The notes under the pieces are model-generated. The model was given only the letters and a program-made list of their open reading frames with translations. It did not search any database and was not told the DNA's origin. 58,971 nt of DNA from an uncultured Marinobacter sp. (GTDB taxonomy: Bacteria; Pseudomonadota; Gammaproteobacteria; Pseudomonadales; Oleiphilaceae): positions 1 to 58,971 of the forward strand of contig NZ_CAJXKQ010000026.1 in NCBI RefSeq assembly GCF_913055835.1, written 5' to 3'. Shown here piece by piece: positions 36,242-45,464 of this stretch. Positions within the stretch are counted from its first letter, which is position 1; each line of letters opens with the position of its first letter. The translations under genes and the position numbers were made by a program.

Positions 36242-37048
36242 TCAAGCCGGCTTGGAAGCCCCAAGTATCCTGGTGCGTTGAGGCCGGAAGCCTGCCGTGG
36301 CCAGTAGCGCCAGCACCGCCGTCACACCGGCGGTAATCCCGTATGCCATCGGATTCCACTCCATATAAAGCGAGAAGCGGATCGCCTCTACCGCGTGGGT
36401 AAACGGGTTGAACTGGCAGATCCAGTACAGCCAGGGGCTGGCTTCGTTCATGCGCCAAAGGGGATAGAGCGCCGAGGACATGAAGAACATCGGGAAAATG
36501 ACAAAGTTCATCACCCCGGCGAAGTTCTCTAGTTGCTTGATCCAGGTGGCGATCAGCAGGCCCAATGCGCCCAGCATCAGACTGGTCAGAATCAGCGCTG
36601 GCAACACCGCGAGGTAACCCCATAGCGGTGGCTCCACATCCACCAGCAGCGCCAGCAGCAGGAACACATACACCTGGCCAATGGACACCACGCCCATCGC
36701 CAGCAGTTTGGTGACCAGCAGGAACGGCCGGGGCAGGGGGCTCATCAGCAGCACCCGCATGCTGCCCAGCTCCCGGTCGTACACCATGGAGAGGGCGCCC
36801 TGCATGCTGTTGAAGAGGATGATCATGCCGCACAGCCCGGGGGCAATGTAGGTCTCGTAGGTGATGTAGGTTTCGTAGGGCGGGATGATGGAAATACCCA
36901 GCACTGCCCGGAACCCGGCGGCGAACACCACCAGCCAGAGCAGTGGCCGCACCAGGGCGCTGGCAAAGCGGGTGCGCTGCTGCCAGAACCGCAGCCACTC
37001 CCGGGTCTGGATGCCCACAAAACAGTGCCAGTAGTGAGCTGCCTTCAT
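36242..37048 (-). CDS. pedC: PQQ-alcohol-oxidation ABC-2 permease, PedC-like
   Basis: ABC-2 type export permease of 268 residues with six membrane helices. It contains TYIAPGLCGMIILFNSMQGALSMVYDRELGSMRVLLMSPLP, a strong PedC-type block. A short tandem duplication (YETYI twice) is visible near residue 58. It is the last gene of the minus-strand set pedA1-A2-B-C that accompanies PQQ alcohol dehydrogenases in pseudomonads. The exported substrate is not known. Confidence 0.9.
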   Translation of the reverse strand: MKAAHYWHCFVGIQTREWLRFWQQRTRFASALVRPLLWLVVFAAGFRAVLGISIIPPYETYITYETYIAPGLCGMIILFNSMQGALSMVYDRELGSMRVLLMSPLPRPFLLVTKLLAMGVVSIGQVYVFLLLALLVDVEPPLWGYLAVLPALILTSLMLGALGLLIATWIKQLENFAGVMNFVIFPMFFMSSALYPLWRMNEASPWLYWICQFNPFTHAVEAIRFSLYMEWNPMAYGITAGVTAVLALLATAGFRPQRTRILGASKPA

Positions 37049-37049
37049 A

Positions 37050-37772
37050 TCAGCCGGCTCCGGTCAGAGAATGGAAAGTTTCGGCCAGGTCCCGGGTGCC
37101 TTCGGCCTCGCAGATGGCCTGGCCGTTGCCGTCGGCCAGTAACTGTCCCTGGTGCAGGATCAGCACCCGGTCGTCGGTGCGAACTTCTTCGATCAGGTGG
37201 GTGGCCCAGAGCACGGTCAGGCCGTCTTCTTCGCACAGGGTACGCACGTGCTCGTTGAGCGCCTTGCGGCTTGCAACGTCCAGGCCCACCGTGGGTTCAT
37301 CGAGCAACAGCAGAGAGGGTTCATGCAGCAGAGCACGGGCAATTTCCACTCGCCGGCGGTGGCCGCCGTTGAGCTGTCGGACGGCATCGTTGGCCCGGTC
37401 CAGCAGGTTGAAGCGTTCCAGTTCCCGATCACCCCTGGCTCTGGCTTCTTTGCGGGACAGCCCGTGCAGAGCGGCGTGATATTGCAGGTTCTGGCGAACG
37501 GTCAGATCCAAGTCTAGCGCGTTCTGCTGGAACACCACGCCGATCTGGCGCATGGCCTCGGCCGGCTGGTGTTTCAGGGATTGCCCGGCCAACCTGAGTT
37601 CTCCCTGCTGCAAGGCCAGCAGACGAGTGAGCAAACCAAACAGGGTGGATTTCCCCGCGCCGTTGGGCCCGAGCAGTGCATGAAAACGGCCAGAGGTCAG
37701 CGCAAAGCTGACCTCCCGGAGCACCGGCTTGTCGCCGTAACGAAAGCTGAGGTTGCTCGCTTCAATGGTCAT
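37050..37772 (-). CDS. pedB: PQQ-associated ABC ATPase, PedB-like
   Basis: A 240-residue ATPase of the DrrA/CcmA-like export class: Walker A GPNGAGKST, Q-loop GVVFQQNALD, signature LNGGHRRRVEIARAL, Walker B LLLLDEPTVGLD and H-loop VLWATHLIEEV. It overlaps the upstream beta-propeller gene by 4 bp and lies 1 bp from pedC, so it pairs with that permease. Confidence 0.92.
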   Translation of the reverse strand: MTIEASNLSFRYGDKPVLREVSFALTSGRFHALLGPNGAGKSTLFGLLTRLLALQQGELRLAGQSLKHQPAEAMRQIGVVFQQNALDLDLTVRQNLQYHAALHGLSRKEARARGDRELERFNLLDRANDAVRQLNGGHRRRVEIARALLHEPSLLLLDEPTVGLDVASRKALNEHVRTLCEEDGLTVLWATHLIEEVRTDDRVLILHQGQLLADGNGQAICEAEGTRDLAETFHSLTGAG

Positions 37773-38743
37773 GAGGTTGGGTCAATGACCACACCCCAGG
37801 GGTAGCGGCCCACCTTGATGGACTTGATGACCTTGAGGTCCTCCACATCAATCACCGAGACGTCTCCGGACACACCGTTGGTGGTGTAGAGGTGCTTCTC
37901 GTCCTTGTCCAGATCCAGCTGCCACACCCGGGCGCCAACCAGCAGATAGTCCAGAACCTCATAGGTCTGGGCATCCACGACGGCCACGTGGTTGGAGGGC
38001 CCCAGTGCCACGAACGCGTATTTGCCATCGGAGGTCAGCTCAATACCCACCGGCTGAACCCGGTCCTGGTTCACGCCCGGCACCTTGAAGGACATCTCGT
38101 GGACCTGCTCCAGGTTGTCGACATCGATGATGTGGACGGTGCCGCCGATTTCCGCGGAGGCCCAGGCAATCTTGCTGTCCTTGCTGAACTCCACGTGGCG
38201 TGGGCGCTGACCAACCACAATGTTCTTCTCGATCTCGAAGGTCTCGGTGTTGATCCAGTGCAGCATGCTGGTGGTTTCGGACGTATTCACCGCCCATTTG
38301 CCGTTCGGGCTCACGGCCATGCCTTCCGGCTCGATGCCCACGTCGATCTGGGCGAGCACCTCTTTGCTGTCGACATCCACCACGGTCACGATGGCGTCGT
38401 CCTCGTTCGCAATGTAGAGATGCTTGTTGTTCGGGTGCAGCGCGAATTGCTCGGGATCCTCGCCCGAGGGCAGGGTGTCGACAATCTTGCGGGTGGCCAG
38501 GTCCAGTACCTGCACCGTGTCGTCGTCACTGGCGCAGATATAGAGCTTGGTGTAGTCCTTGGAGAGCAGGATGCCCCGGGGGCGCTGGCCAACATCGATG
38601 GTTTCGATCACTTCCCGGGTTTCGGTATCAATCACCGAGAGGGTATTGTCTTTCTCGTTGGAGACATAGGCCACGCTGGCCAGAGCCGGTGTCGACAGGC
38701 CGATCATGGCGGCCAGGGCAGTGCGCTTGAACAGGGTTTTCAT
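37769..38743 (-). CDS. PQQ-associated YVTN beta-propeller protein, PedA2-like
   Basis: A periplasmic protein of 324 residues with signal peptide LFKRTALAAMIGLSTPALAS and about seven YVTN repeats (YVSNEKDNTLSVIDTETREVIETIDVG and further copies). It corresponds to the PQQ-dependent catabolism-associated beta-propeller family. GGAG precedes the ATG at 38743. The operon position between the binding protein and the ATPase matches P. putida PP_2669. Its role is unproven. Confidence 0.9.
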   Translation of the reverse strand: MKTLFKRTALAAMIGLSTPALASVAYVSNEKDNTLSVIDTETREVIETIDVGQRPRGILLSKDYTKLYICASDDDTVQVLDLATRKIVDTLPSGEDPEQFALHPNNKHLYIANEDDAIVTVVDVDSKEVLAQIDVGIEPEGMAVSPNGKWAVNTSETTSMLHWINTETFEIEKNIVVGQRPRHVEFSKDSKIAWASAEIGGTVHIIDVDNLEQVHEMSFKVPGVNQDRVQPVGIELTSDGKYAFVALGPSNHVAVVDAQTYEVLDYLLVGARVWQLDLDKDEKHLYTTNGVSGDVSVIDVEDLKVIKSIKVGRYPWGVVIDPTS

Positions 38744-38784
38744 GGTGTAACTCCTTCTTGTTTTGAACGTTGGCAACCCATGGG

Positions 38785-39957
38785 TCAGCCGTTGATCCGA
38801 CACTCGCTCTCGGGCCGGTCGAAGCCGAGGGTGTCCAGTTCGGTATTCGGATGAAGAAAGCCTTCAAACGGGGCCGTGGCCACCAGCCCTCTGGGGTGAA
38901 CCAGCGGAATGGGCTGGCGCATCTGACCATTCCAGTCCCGGAAGGTCACTTTGCGGCCCTTGAACGCGGCCAGCTGGAATTCGTCGCTGAACAGGAAATT
39001 CCGGATCTCGGCGGGACTGGCGGAGTTCAGGTCGGTGACGGCGGTACCGATGGAACGAATAGCGGCCCAGGCGGCGTAGTCTTCACTGTTCATCTGTCGA
39101 CCTGCCAGCTCCCGGAAGCGATTCTGCAGTTGGGCAGCTCCCCAGCTTTCTACCACGTAGTGCCAGGCCAGTGGTGACATGCCCTGGGTACCCACCACCG
39201 GTCGCGGCAGCCAGGTGTTGAACGGCACATATTCGCCAAAATCGCCCCTCACATCGGCGACCACCACCGCGTCGTAGTCACTGGCCTGGGTAAATAGCGG
39301 CAACTCTTTGGAGGCGGTGCGGCGCAGGTCGGCGTCAAAGGTCCAGGGCTTGTCTTCGACGATCTCCAGCCCGAAGCGCTTGGCCGAACGGCGGAAGGCA
39401 TCGGCCCAGCCCTTGTCGGCTTCAGTCGGCCCGGTAATCAGGAACACCTCATCCCAGCGTCGCTGGTTCAGCCACTGGCCGAGGGCATCGGTGAGCATCG
39501 AGTAGCTGGGCATGGTGTGCAGCAGGTTAACGTGGCACTGGCCGGTGCGCAGGGCATCGTCTTTGGCACCGGCATTGAAGATCAGGGTGTTGTCGCCGGC
39601 CTTCTCGGTGAGGGCTTTCAGGGTCGAGGCTGGAGCATTTATCACGAACAGCTCCAGGCCGTTCTCGCGCATTGAATCAAAGGCCGCGATGGCCGCTTCT
39701 TCGGTATCCGCAACATTGCTTTGGAGTGAGTAGGTCTGGCCCAGAAATTTGCCGGTGGTGCTGTTGTCGTTGATGGCCAGTTCGGCGCCTCGCAGGCCGG
39801 CGTCCTCAGGTTCCGGGATCACATTGGACAGCACCGGGCCCTGGTCTGGCACCCACTGCAGATAGCCGATCTGCACCTCCAGGGATTCCGCCTGCAACGG
39901 GCTGGCTGCTACCAGAGCAAGGAGTGAGGTGGTCGCTGTCCGGGTGAAAAAAGACAT
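38785..39957 (-). CDS. PQQ-associated ABC substrate-binding protein, PedA1-like
   Basis: A branched-chain-amino-acid-type periplasmic binding protein of 390 residues. The signal peptide is TTSLLALVAASPLQA, followed by LEVQIGYLQWVPDQGPVLSNVIPEPEDAGLRGAELAIND. GGAG precedes the ATG at 39957; a TTG in the same frame lies upstream. It is the first gene of the minus-strand pedA1-A2-B-C run, divergent from pedS2. The family is linked to PQQ-dependent alcohol catabolism. Confidence 0.9.
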   Translation of the reverse strand: MSFFTRTATTSLLALVAASPLQAESLEVQIGYLQWVPDQGPVLSNVIPEPEDAGLRGAELAINDNSTTGKFLGQTYSLQSNVADTEEAAIAAFDSMRENGLELFVINAPASTLKALTEKAGDNTLIFNAGAKDDALRTGQCHVNLLHTMPSYSMLTDALGQWLNQRRWDEVFLITGPTEADKGWADAFRRSAKRFGLEIVEDKPWTFDADLRRTASKELPLFTQASDYDAVVVADVRGDFGEYVPFNTWLPRPVVGTQGMSPLAWHYVVESWGAAQLQNRFRELAGRQMNSEDYAAWAAIRSIGTAVTDLNSASPAEIRNFLFSDEFQLAAFKGRKVTFRDWNGQMRQPIPLVHPRGLVATAPFEGFLHPNTELDTLGFDRPESECRING

Positions 39958-40038
39958 GGGATTCTCCGGTTTGTTGTTGTGCTTCCAGCTTAGAGAAGGC
40001 AAAAAGTCCCGGAAATATTCAGAAAGTAGGAAAGTGGC

Positions 40039-40056
40039 GGTACTAAAGAACTATTC
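40039..40056. promoter_or_regulatory. shared upstream motif, site B
   Basis: GGTACTAAAGAACTATTC in the divergent pedA1/pedS2 region. It is close to site A (15 of 18) and to site C (TACyAArGAACTA). Function is inferred from recurrence. Confidence 0.45.
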
Positions 40057-40120
40057 CGGTGAAAGCTGGCGGCTTTAGCATGGATGTAGAGATGCTGTTT
40101 ACCCGCAACGGATAAAAACA

Positions 40121-41341
40121 ATGACCGTATACCGGAAGATTTCCCTGTTGATGCTGGTGGTTTTCCTCCTCATCTACCTGCTTGGAGCAATGCTCTACAC
40201 CCAGCAGGCCCGGCATGATGTCCAGCGGGAGCTCAACGGTGTGGCCGGCCTCGCCCAGAGCCTGGCGAGCCCCGGTAGTCTTCCGGACTCCATGGTCAGC
40301 AGCATGCGCCACCTGACTGCGGCGGGTGATACGGGATCCAGAGACAGTGAGGTGCCAGTCTGGTTCTCGAAGCTGATTGCCGGGGAATCCTCCCGGCCAT
40401 TGGTCAATGGCTGGCAGGTTGATCCGGCCGACGAGGTCGAGGAAATCTGGGAAGGGTTCCTGTTGATCTCGGGTGCCTATGCCATCGGTATGGGCCTGTG
40501 TTTCCTGGCTCTGTTCGTGATGGTTGGGCGAGGCATGCGGACACTTGCCAGCTTGTCCGAGGCAATGGGTGCGGTCTCGGCGGGTCAGTTGACTTCCCGG
40601 CTGCCGCGTCAGGGCGAAAAGGAACTGGATGCGCTGGTTTGCCGGTTCAATTCCATGGCCGGGGCGCTGGAGTCGGAACAGCAAACGGTGAGCCGTCTGC
40701 TTAATGAACTCCTGCAATTGCAGGATCGGGAGCGAGAACACATTGCCCGGGTGCTGCACGACGATCTCGGCCAGTACCTGACGGGCATTCGTGCCCAGGC
40801 ACGCAGCCTGCTATACGACCCCGACCTCAGCGATCGCCAGAAACAGCAGGCCCGGGATCTGGCGGACTATTGCGAGACCATTCAGAAGCATTTCCGGCAT
40901 CTGCTGCAGGATCTGCATCCGTTGGTGATGGAACAGTTGGGCCTTGGTAGTGCCATTCGCCATCTGACCGAGCAATGGCAACAGCTCAGTGGACTCGAGT
41001 GTCGCCTGGCGATGGACGAGCGCCTGCCCGAATTCTCCGGGGAGCAGCAGACCCACCTGTACCGGTTTCTGCAGGAAGCCCTGAATAATATTTCCCGCCA
41101 TGCCAATGCGTCCTGCGCCACGTTGGCGGTTGCCCGCAACGACAAAGAGTTGAGCATAGAGGTGCGTGATGATGGCGTGGGCAACGATCAACTGCCCGGC
41201 AATGCCGGCCTGGGCCTGCGCTCCATGTGTGAGCGAGCCCGCTGCCTGGGCGGTGAAGTGAAGTTTCTGAGCCGATTGGGGGAGGGGACCCGAATCCGGT
41301 TGGCAGTGCCGCTCTCCCCTGGTACCGGAGGCGTTTCATGA
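40121..41341 (+). CDS. pedS2: sensor histidine kinase, PedS2-like
   Basis: Membrane sensor of 406 residues: one helix near residues 7-27, a periplasmic loop to about 110, a second helix near 118-138, HAMP, then HisKA_3 with the acceptor His in ARVLHDDLGQYLTGIRAQ, and HATPase (EALNNISRHANAS, DDGVGND, GLGLRSM). It is NarX/DegS-like. It lies before the response regulator with a 4-bp overlap. In P. putida PedS2 senses lanthanides and controls the pedE/pedH switch; the same role is inferred here from the matching locus. Confidence 0.9.
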   Translation: MTVYRKISLLMLVVFLLIYLLGAMLYTQQARHDVQRELNGVAGLAQSLASPGSLPDSMVSSMRHLTAAGDTGSRDSEVPVWFSKLIAGESSRPLVNGWQVDPADEVEEIWEGFLLISGAYAIGMGLCFLALFVMVGRGMRTLASLSEAMGAVSAGQLTSRLPRQGEKELDALVCRFNSMAGALESEQQTVSRLLNELLQLQDREREHIARVLHDDLGQYLTGIRAQARSLLYDPDLSDRQKQQARDLADYCETIQKHFRHLLQDLHPLVMEQLGLGSAIRHLTEQWQQLSGLECRLAMDERLPEFSGEQQTHLYRFLQEALNNISRHANASCATLAVARNDKELSIEVRDDGVGNDQLPGNAGLGLRSMCERARCLGGEVKFLSRLGEGTRIRLAVPLSPGTGGVS

Positions 41342-41994
41342 AGCTGATGATTGTGGATGACCACCAGGTGGTCCGTCAGGGCATTGCCAACCTGCTGCGC
41401 TCAATGCTGCCGGCAGTGGCCATCACCGAGTTCGACAACGGTCAGGATGCGGTGGCCCGCTATGGCGAGCTGCGGCCCGATGTCGTGCTGCTGGATATGG
41501 GGTTGCCGGATATCTCCGGGCTGGAGGTCGGTCGACGGCTGCGCCAGCGCTGGCGGGGAGCCGCGATCCTGTTCTTTACCATGCACGACGAATTACCCAT
41601 GGTGCGGCAGGCACTGGATGTGGGCGGCCTGGGTTTTGTGTCCAAAAGCTGCGCGCCCGAGGAGCTCGCGGAAGCCGTGAAGCGGGTGGCATCGGGCCAA
41701 CCGTATATCGAGCATCCGATTGCCACACGTTTGGCGATGAATCAGGAGCGGCCGGTCGATCACCGCCTCCGGGATATGACCCAGCGGGAGATGGAAGTAT
41801 TGTTGATGTACGCCAGAGGGGAGAGCTTGGGCGGAATCGCCGAACGCCTGTGTGTCAGCAGCAAGACCGTGTCTAACCACCTGGCGGGGTTGAAAAGCAA
41901 GCTCCAGGTTTCTTCCTCCGTGGAGTTGATTCACCTGGCAGTGGATGCGGGTCTGATTCGCTATGGCCAGCTGGAGGAAGCGAGGCGGGTCTGA
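41338..41994 (+). CDS. pedR2: LuxR-family response regulator, PedR2-like
   Basis: A 218-residue NarL-type regulator: REC (IVDDHQVVRQGIANLL, phospho-Asp in VVLLDMGLPDISG, Lys in FVSKSCAP) and a LuxR HTH (MTQREMEVLLMYARGESLGGIAERLCVSSKTVSNHLAGLKSKL). It overlaps the kinase stop. The partner of PedS2; it should bind upstream of the two dehydrogenase genes, where a shared palindrome is found. Confidence 0.92.
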   Translation: MKLMIVDDHQVVRQGIANLLRSMLPAVAITEFDNGQDAVARYGELRPDVVLLDMGLPDISGLEVGRRLRQRWRGAAILFFTMHDELPMVRQALDVGGLGFVSKSCAPEELAEAVKRVASGQPYIEHPIATRLAMNQERPVDHRLRDMTQREMEVLLMYARGESLGGIAERLCVSSKTVSNHLAGLKSKLQVSSSVELIHLAVDAGLIRYGQLEEARRV

Positions 41995-42006
41995 GCCCGC
42001 CCCGGC

Positions 42007-42660
42007 TTACCAATCAAAGGGGCAGGCGGTACAGCCCTCCATGTAGGTTCCCTCGAAGGTGGCGTAGTGGATCCGGCTTCCGGTCAGGTCCGCGTCCGCC
42101 AGGTTCGCCAGGCCCAACTTGGCTTCCTGAAGGTTTGCGCCCCTGAGGTTAGCTCCCTCCAGATTCGCCTTCGGCATCCAGGAAATCTCGAAACTGCTGT
42201 ATGGCATGTTGGCGCCTACCAGTGTGGCACCGGAAAAGCGGGAGAAGTCGAAATTGGCGCCGGTTAGATCTGCTCCGGCGAAGTCCGCACCCTGGGCAAA
42301 CAGGTATTCGCCCTGCATTCCCTGCAATTGGGCACTCTTCAGCGATGCGCCGCGCATGCTGGCGCGGTAGACCTGAAGGCGGTAACCAGTGACGTTATCA
42401 AGATTTGCCCCGTCGAGATTGGCACCTCTCAAGCTGGTGTGGCTCAGGTTGGCGCCGGACAGGTTGGCGTCGCGGAAGTTGGCGGAGCGCAGATCCATAT
42501 TCGACAGATCCACGCCCTGAAGATCAGCGCCGGGGCAGCTGGTTTCCTGCTCCAGTCTGCAGCCGTTGATGACCGGGGCTTGCTCAAGGCCGGCCATGTA
42601 ATCGGCGGCAAACACCGGTGTAAAAGCGAGAAGAAGTGAGGCTTTTGCGATAGGTCTCAT
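42007..42660 (-). CDS. pentapeptide-repeat protein, PedD-like
   Basis: An exported protein of 217 residues with signal peptide SLLLAFTPVFA. From about residue 48 to 205 it is built of A(D/N)LxX pentapeptides (SNMDLRSANFRDANLSGANLS...), which fold into a right-handed beta helix. Cysteines occur near both ends (INGCRLEQETSCPG and EGCTACPF). It lies downstream of the Ca-type dehydrogenase in the same direction, behind a terminator; P. putida PP_2673 occupies the same place. Its function is unknown. Confidence 0.88.
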   Translation of the reverse strand: MRPIAKASLLLAFTPVFAADYMAGLEQAPVINGCRLEQETSCPGADLQGVDLSNMDLRSANFRDANLSGANLSHTSLRGANLDGANLDNVTGYRLQVYRASMRGASLKSAQLQGMQGEYLFAQGADFAGADLTGANFDFSRFSGATLVGANMPYSSFEISWMPKANLEGANLRGANLQEAKLGLANLADADLTGSRIHYATFEGTYMEGCTACPFDW

Positions 42661-42683
42661 GGGTTCACTCCCGAGTCGATTGT

Positions 42684-42712
42684 AAAAAGGGGCCTGGCGA
42701 GACGCCAGGCCC
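42684..42712 (-). terminator. terminator of the Ca-type dehydrogenase gene
   Basis: GGGCCTGGCG-TCT-CGCCAGGCCCC followed by TTTTT on the minus strand, just past the stop at 42727. Confidence 0.8.
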
Positions 42713-42726
42713 GAGCCGGAGGAAGC

Positions 42727-44580
42727 TTAGCGGGAGGCCTGTGCCCAGGAGGGCATTTTGAACACCCAGAAGGACCCGCCCTGGGAAACGGGCTTGGTCA
42801 GCTCGGCCATGTCGCCGCCCCAGAGCGGAACCGCGCCGCCGTAACCGGAGGCAACCCCGATGTACTGCTCGCCGTCCATCTCCCAGGTGATCGGTGAGGA
42901 GATGATTCCGGAGCCGGTCTGGAACTTCCAGAGCTCTTCCCCGGTTTGTGCATCGAATGCCTTCAGGAAACCGTCGCCGGTACCGGTGAACACCAGGCCA
43001 CCCTTGGTGGCCAGCACGCCGGCCCACAGTGGCAAGCGTTCCTTGTGCTCCCACTCGATTTCACCGGTGAGCGGATTCATGGCGCGCAGGATGCCCACGT
43101 GGTCGTCGTACATGCGCTTGATGCGGAAGCCCTGGCCAAGGTAAGCGGCACCTTTCTTGTAGGTGACCTCTTCAGTCCAGTAATCCTCTTTCCAATGGTT
43201 CGCGGGCACGTAGAACAGTCCTGTATCCTGGCTGTAAGCCATGGGGTTCCAGTTCTTGCCGCCGAGGAAAGGCGGAGATACCTCAATGGCCTCACCACGG
43301 GTTTCGCCCTCTGCTACAGGTGGCGGACGCTGACCCTCTACCTCAACGGGGCGGCCATCCTCGCCAATCCGCTCGGCCCACGTAATGTTGTCCACGAACG
43401 GGAACCCCTTCTTGAATTCGCCGTTCTCACGGTCGACGACATAGAAGAAACCGTTGCGGTCGGCATGGGCGGTTGCTTTGACGGTTTCGCCATTCTCGTC
43501 GTATTCGAACAGCACCAGCTCGTTGTTGCCGGAGAAATCCCAGGCATCGTTCGGCGTGTGCTGGTAGAACCACTTCACTTCGCCAGTGGTCGGGTCTACA
43601 CCCACCTGGCCGGAGGTGTAGAGGTTGTCGTAGTCGGCAGGGTCGCCGCCGGGTGATGTCCGCTTCCAGGTATTCCATGGGGCGGGGTTGCCGGCACCAA
43701 TGATGATGGTATTGGTTTCTGTATCAAAGCTGGCGCTTTGCCAGGGGGCACCGCCGCCATGACTCCAGGCTTCCACCTTGCCGGTTTCGGTGTTGGGGTC
43801 GTCCGGCCAGCTGGGTGCCCGGGGGTCGCCGGTGGGGGTGCTTTTTTCGCCATTGAGGCGGCCGTAATGGCCTTCAACAAACGGGCGCATCCAGATTTCC
43901 TCACCGGTGTCCGGATCCCGGGCAAACAGCTTGCCGACCACGCCGAATTCATCTCCTGAGGATCCATGAATCAGCAGGACTTTGCCGGTCTTCTGGTCTT
44001 TGGCGATCGTGGGAGCGCCGGTCATGGTGTAGCCAGCTTCATGGTCGGCAAATTTTTCCCGCCAGACGATATCACCGGTGTCCTTGTTGAGGGCAACGAT
44101 GCCGGCATCAAGGGTGCCGAAGAAGACCTTGTCGCCGAAGATGGCCGCACCGCGGTTAACCACGTCACAGCAAGGACGGATGCCTTCTGGAAGCCGGTGG
44201 TTGTATTCCCACAGGCGTTCTCCGGTTTTTGCGTCGAGGGCCCATAGGCGTGAGTAAGAGCCGGTTATGTAAATAACGCCGTCATGAACCAGTGCCTGGG
44301 ATTCCTGGCCGCGCTGCTTTTCATCGCCGAACGAGAACGACCAGGCGGGAACCAGACGCTCGACGTTGTCGCGGTTTATGGTGGTCATGGGGCTGTATCG
44401 CTGGGCTTTGGGGCCAATGCCGTAGCCCAGCACGTTCTCGGTGGTCTGGGCATCGTTGGCGATATCTTCCCAGGTAACGTCCTTGGCACTGGCCTGGGTG
44501 GCCAGTCCTGCTGCTGACCCAAGGGCCAGGGCCAGTCCGATCCCGCGAAGCAGCGGGTGTTTGCGTGTTCTGATGTTCAT
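42727..44580 (-). CDS. pedE: PQQ-dependent alcohol dehydrogenase, calcium type (PedE/ExaA-like)
   Basis: Periplasmic quinoprotein oxidising primary alcohols to aldehydes with PQQ and Ca. 617 residues with signal peptide LLRGIGLALALGSAAGLATQASA. The vicinal cysteines are in [11 protein letters not shown], tryptophan-docking motifs recur (GEELWKFQTG), and the catalytic Asp348 is in NDAWDFSGNNE. Position +2 is Ser350, the calcium form. The ATG at 44580 follows AAGGGGA; the frame is open upstream. It is divergent from the cytochrome gene, the P. putida pedE/pedF arrangement. Confidence 0.95.
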   Translation of the reverse strand: MNIRTRKHPLLRGIGLALALGSAAGLATQASAKDVTWEDIANDAQTTENVLGYGIGPKAQRYSPMTTINRDNVERLVPAWSFSFGDEKQRGQESQALVHDGVIYITGSYSRLWALDAKTGERLWEYNHRLPEGIRPCCDVVNRGAAIFGDKVFFGTLDAGIVALNKDTGDIVWREKFADHEAGYTMTGAPTIAKDQKTGKVLLIHGSSGDEFGVVGKLFARDPDTGEEIWMRPFVEGHYGRLNGEKSTPTGDPRAPSWPDDPNTETGKVEAWSHGGGAPWQSASFDTETNTIIIGAGNPAPWNTWKRTSPGGDPADYDNLYTSGQVGVDPTTGEVKWFYQHTPNDAWDFSGNNELVLFEYDENGETVKATAHADRNGFFYVVDRENGEFKKGFPFVDNITWAERIGEDGRPVEVEGQRPPPVAEGETRGEAIEVSPPFLGGKNWNPMAYSQDTGLFYVPANHWKEDYWTEEVTYKKGAAYLGQGFRIKRMYDDHVGILRAMNPLTGEIEWEHKERLPLWAGVLATKGGLVFTGTGDGFLKAFDAQTGEELWKFQTGSGIISSPITWEMDGEQYIGVASGYGGAVPLWGGDMAELTKPVSQGGSFWVFKMPSWAQASR

Positions 44581-44946
44581 AGTCTTTCCCCTTGGTTTTT
44601 GTTGTAACCATCGTCTTGCCCATGGCATCGACGCCCTGAGTATTGGCGTGTGCAAGCGCTGCTGGCGACGGAAAAATCCATCCGGGCTGCGGGAAAATAG
44701 CTTCAAAAACCGGGAAAAGTTCCCGAAATACTCCCTTCATCATGAAAAGTGGCCAGATTTGGAAGTTCGGCGGGGCATCTCGTGCTTTGGCCTTCGCTCC
44801 AACCATCTACTACCAAGGAACTAAGTCAAAAACCCCAAAGTGGCATTCGGATTGGAGAAGGGGATTCCTAGACTGGAGATCAGCAAGTTGGCAACTGACA
44901 AATCCAACAGCCAACCACGGGGAATTCAATAACAGAGGTAAGACCA
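44581..44946. promoter_or_regulatory. divergent pedE/pedF promoter region
   Basis: 366 bp without a gene. It contains the palindrome CGGGAAAAGTTCCCG (44711-44725), identical to one before the second dehydrogenase, and motif C (CTACTACCAAGGAACTA, 44807-44823), close to sites A and B. These are the best candidates for regulator binding. Confidence 0.6.
44711..44725. promoter_or_regulatory. palindrome CGGGAA-N3-TTCCCG before pedE
   Basis: Perfect inverted repeat 131 bp before the pedE ATG. The same 15 bases recur at 46543-46557 before the lanthanide-type gene. Confidence 0.6.
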
Positions 44947-45375
44947 ATGGCAATGTCCTTTTCACTCAAAGCAATCGTGGCTTCGGCCATGCTTGGCCTG
45001 GCCGGCTTTGCTATCGCGCACGGCAATGTCACACCACAGGAAGTGGATACGGGCAATCTGCCGGAACTGGGGGATGACGTCCGCGCCGAGAATCCTTTCC
45101 GCGAAGGTAACGAGTTTGGCGAGTTCAACGCTCAGGCCATCAAAATCGGTGAGAGTGCTTACGCTGGCAACTGCGCCGCTTGTCATGGTATCCGCGCCAT
45201 GTCCGGTGGGCTGACGCCGGACCTTCGGGAACTCACCGAATGGGACGACGAGTACTACATCGGCCGGGTGATGAATGGCACCGATCGTGGCATGCCGTCC
45301 TGGAAAAAGAGCATGGACCAGAACGCCATGTGGGCCATCCGCACCTATGTGGAATCCTTGCCCAAGCCAGAGTGA
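44947..45375 (+). CDS. pedF: cytochrome c550-type electron acceptor, PedF/ExaB-like
   Basis: Periplasmic c-type cytochrome of 142 residues with signal peptide SLKAIVASAMLGLAGFAIA and a single heme site CAACH. The axial Met is probably in RGMPSWKKSM. It takes electrons from the quinoprotein dehydrogenase. It is divergent from the Ca-type enzyme and precedes the MoxJ-like gene by 89 bp. Confidence 0.92.
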   Translation: MAMSFSLKAIVASAMLGLAGFAIAHGNVTPQEVDTGNLPELGDDVRAENPFREGNEFGEFNAQAIKIGESAYAGNCAACHGIRAMSGGLTPDLRELTEWDDEYYIGRVMNGTDRGMPSWKKSMDQNAMWAIRTYVESLPKPE

Positions 45376-45464
45376 TGAGCGCAGCTTCTTTTAAATCGAG
45401 CGCCTGAATTCGGGTCGGCCATGTGCCGGCCCTTCGTCGTTGGGAGAAAAGGTGGGAGAAAACA

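Noticed and set aside
36177..36998. Frame of about 270 codons within the PedC gene region
   Set aside because: It overlaps pedC in another frame on the same strand, has low-complexity composition and begins in the hairpin repeat.
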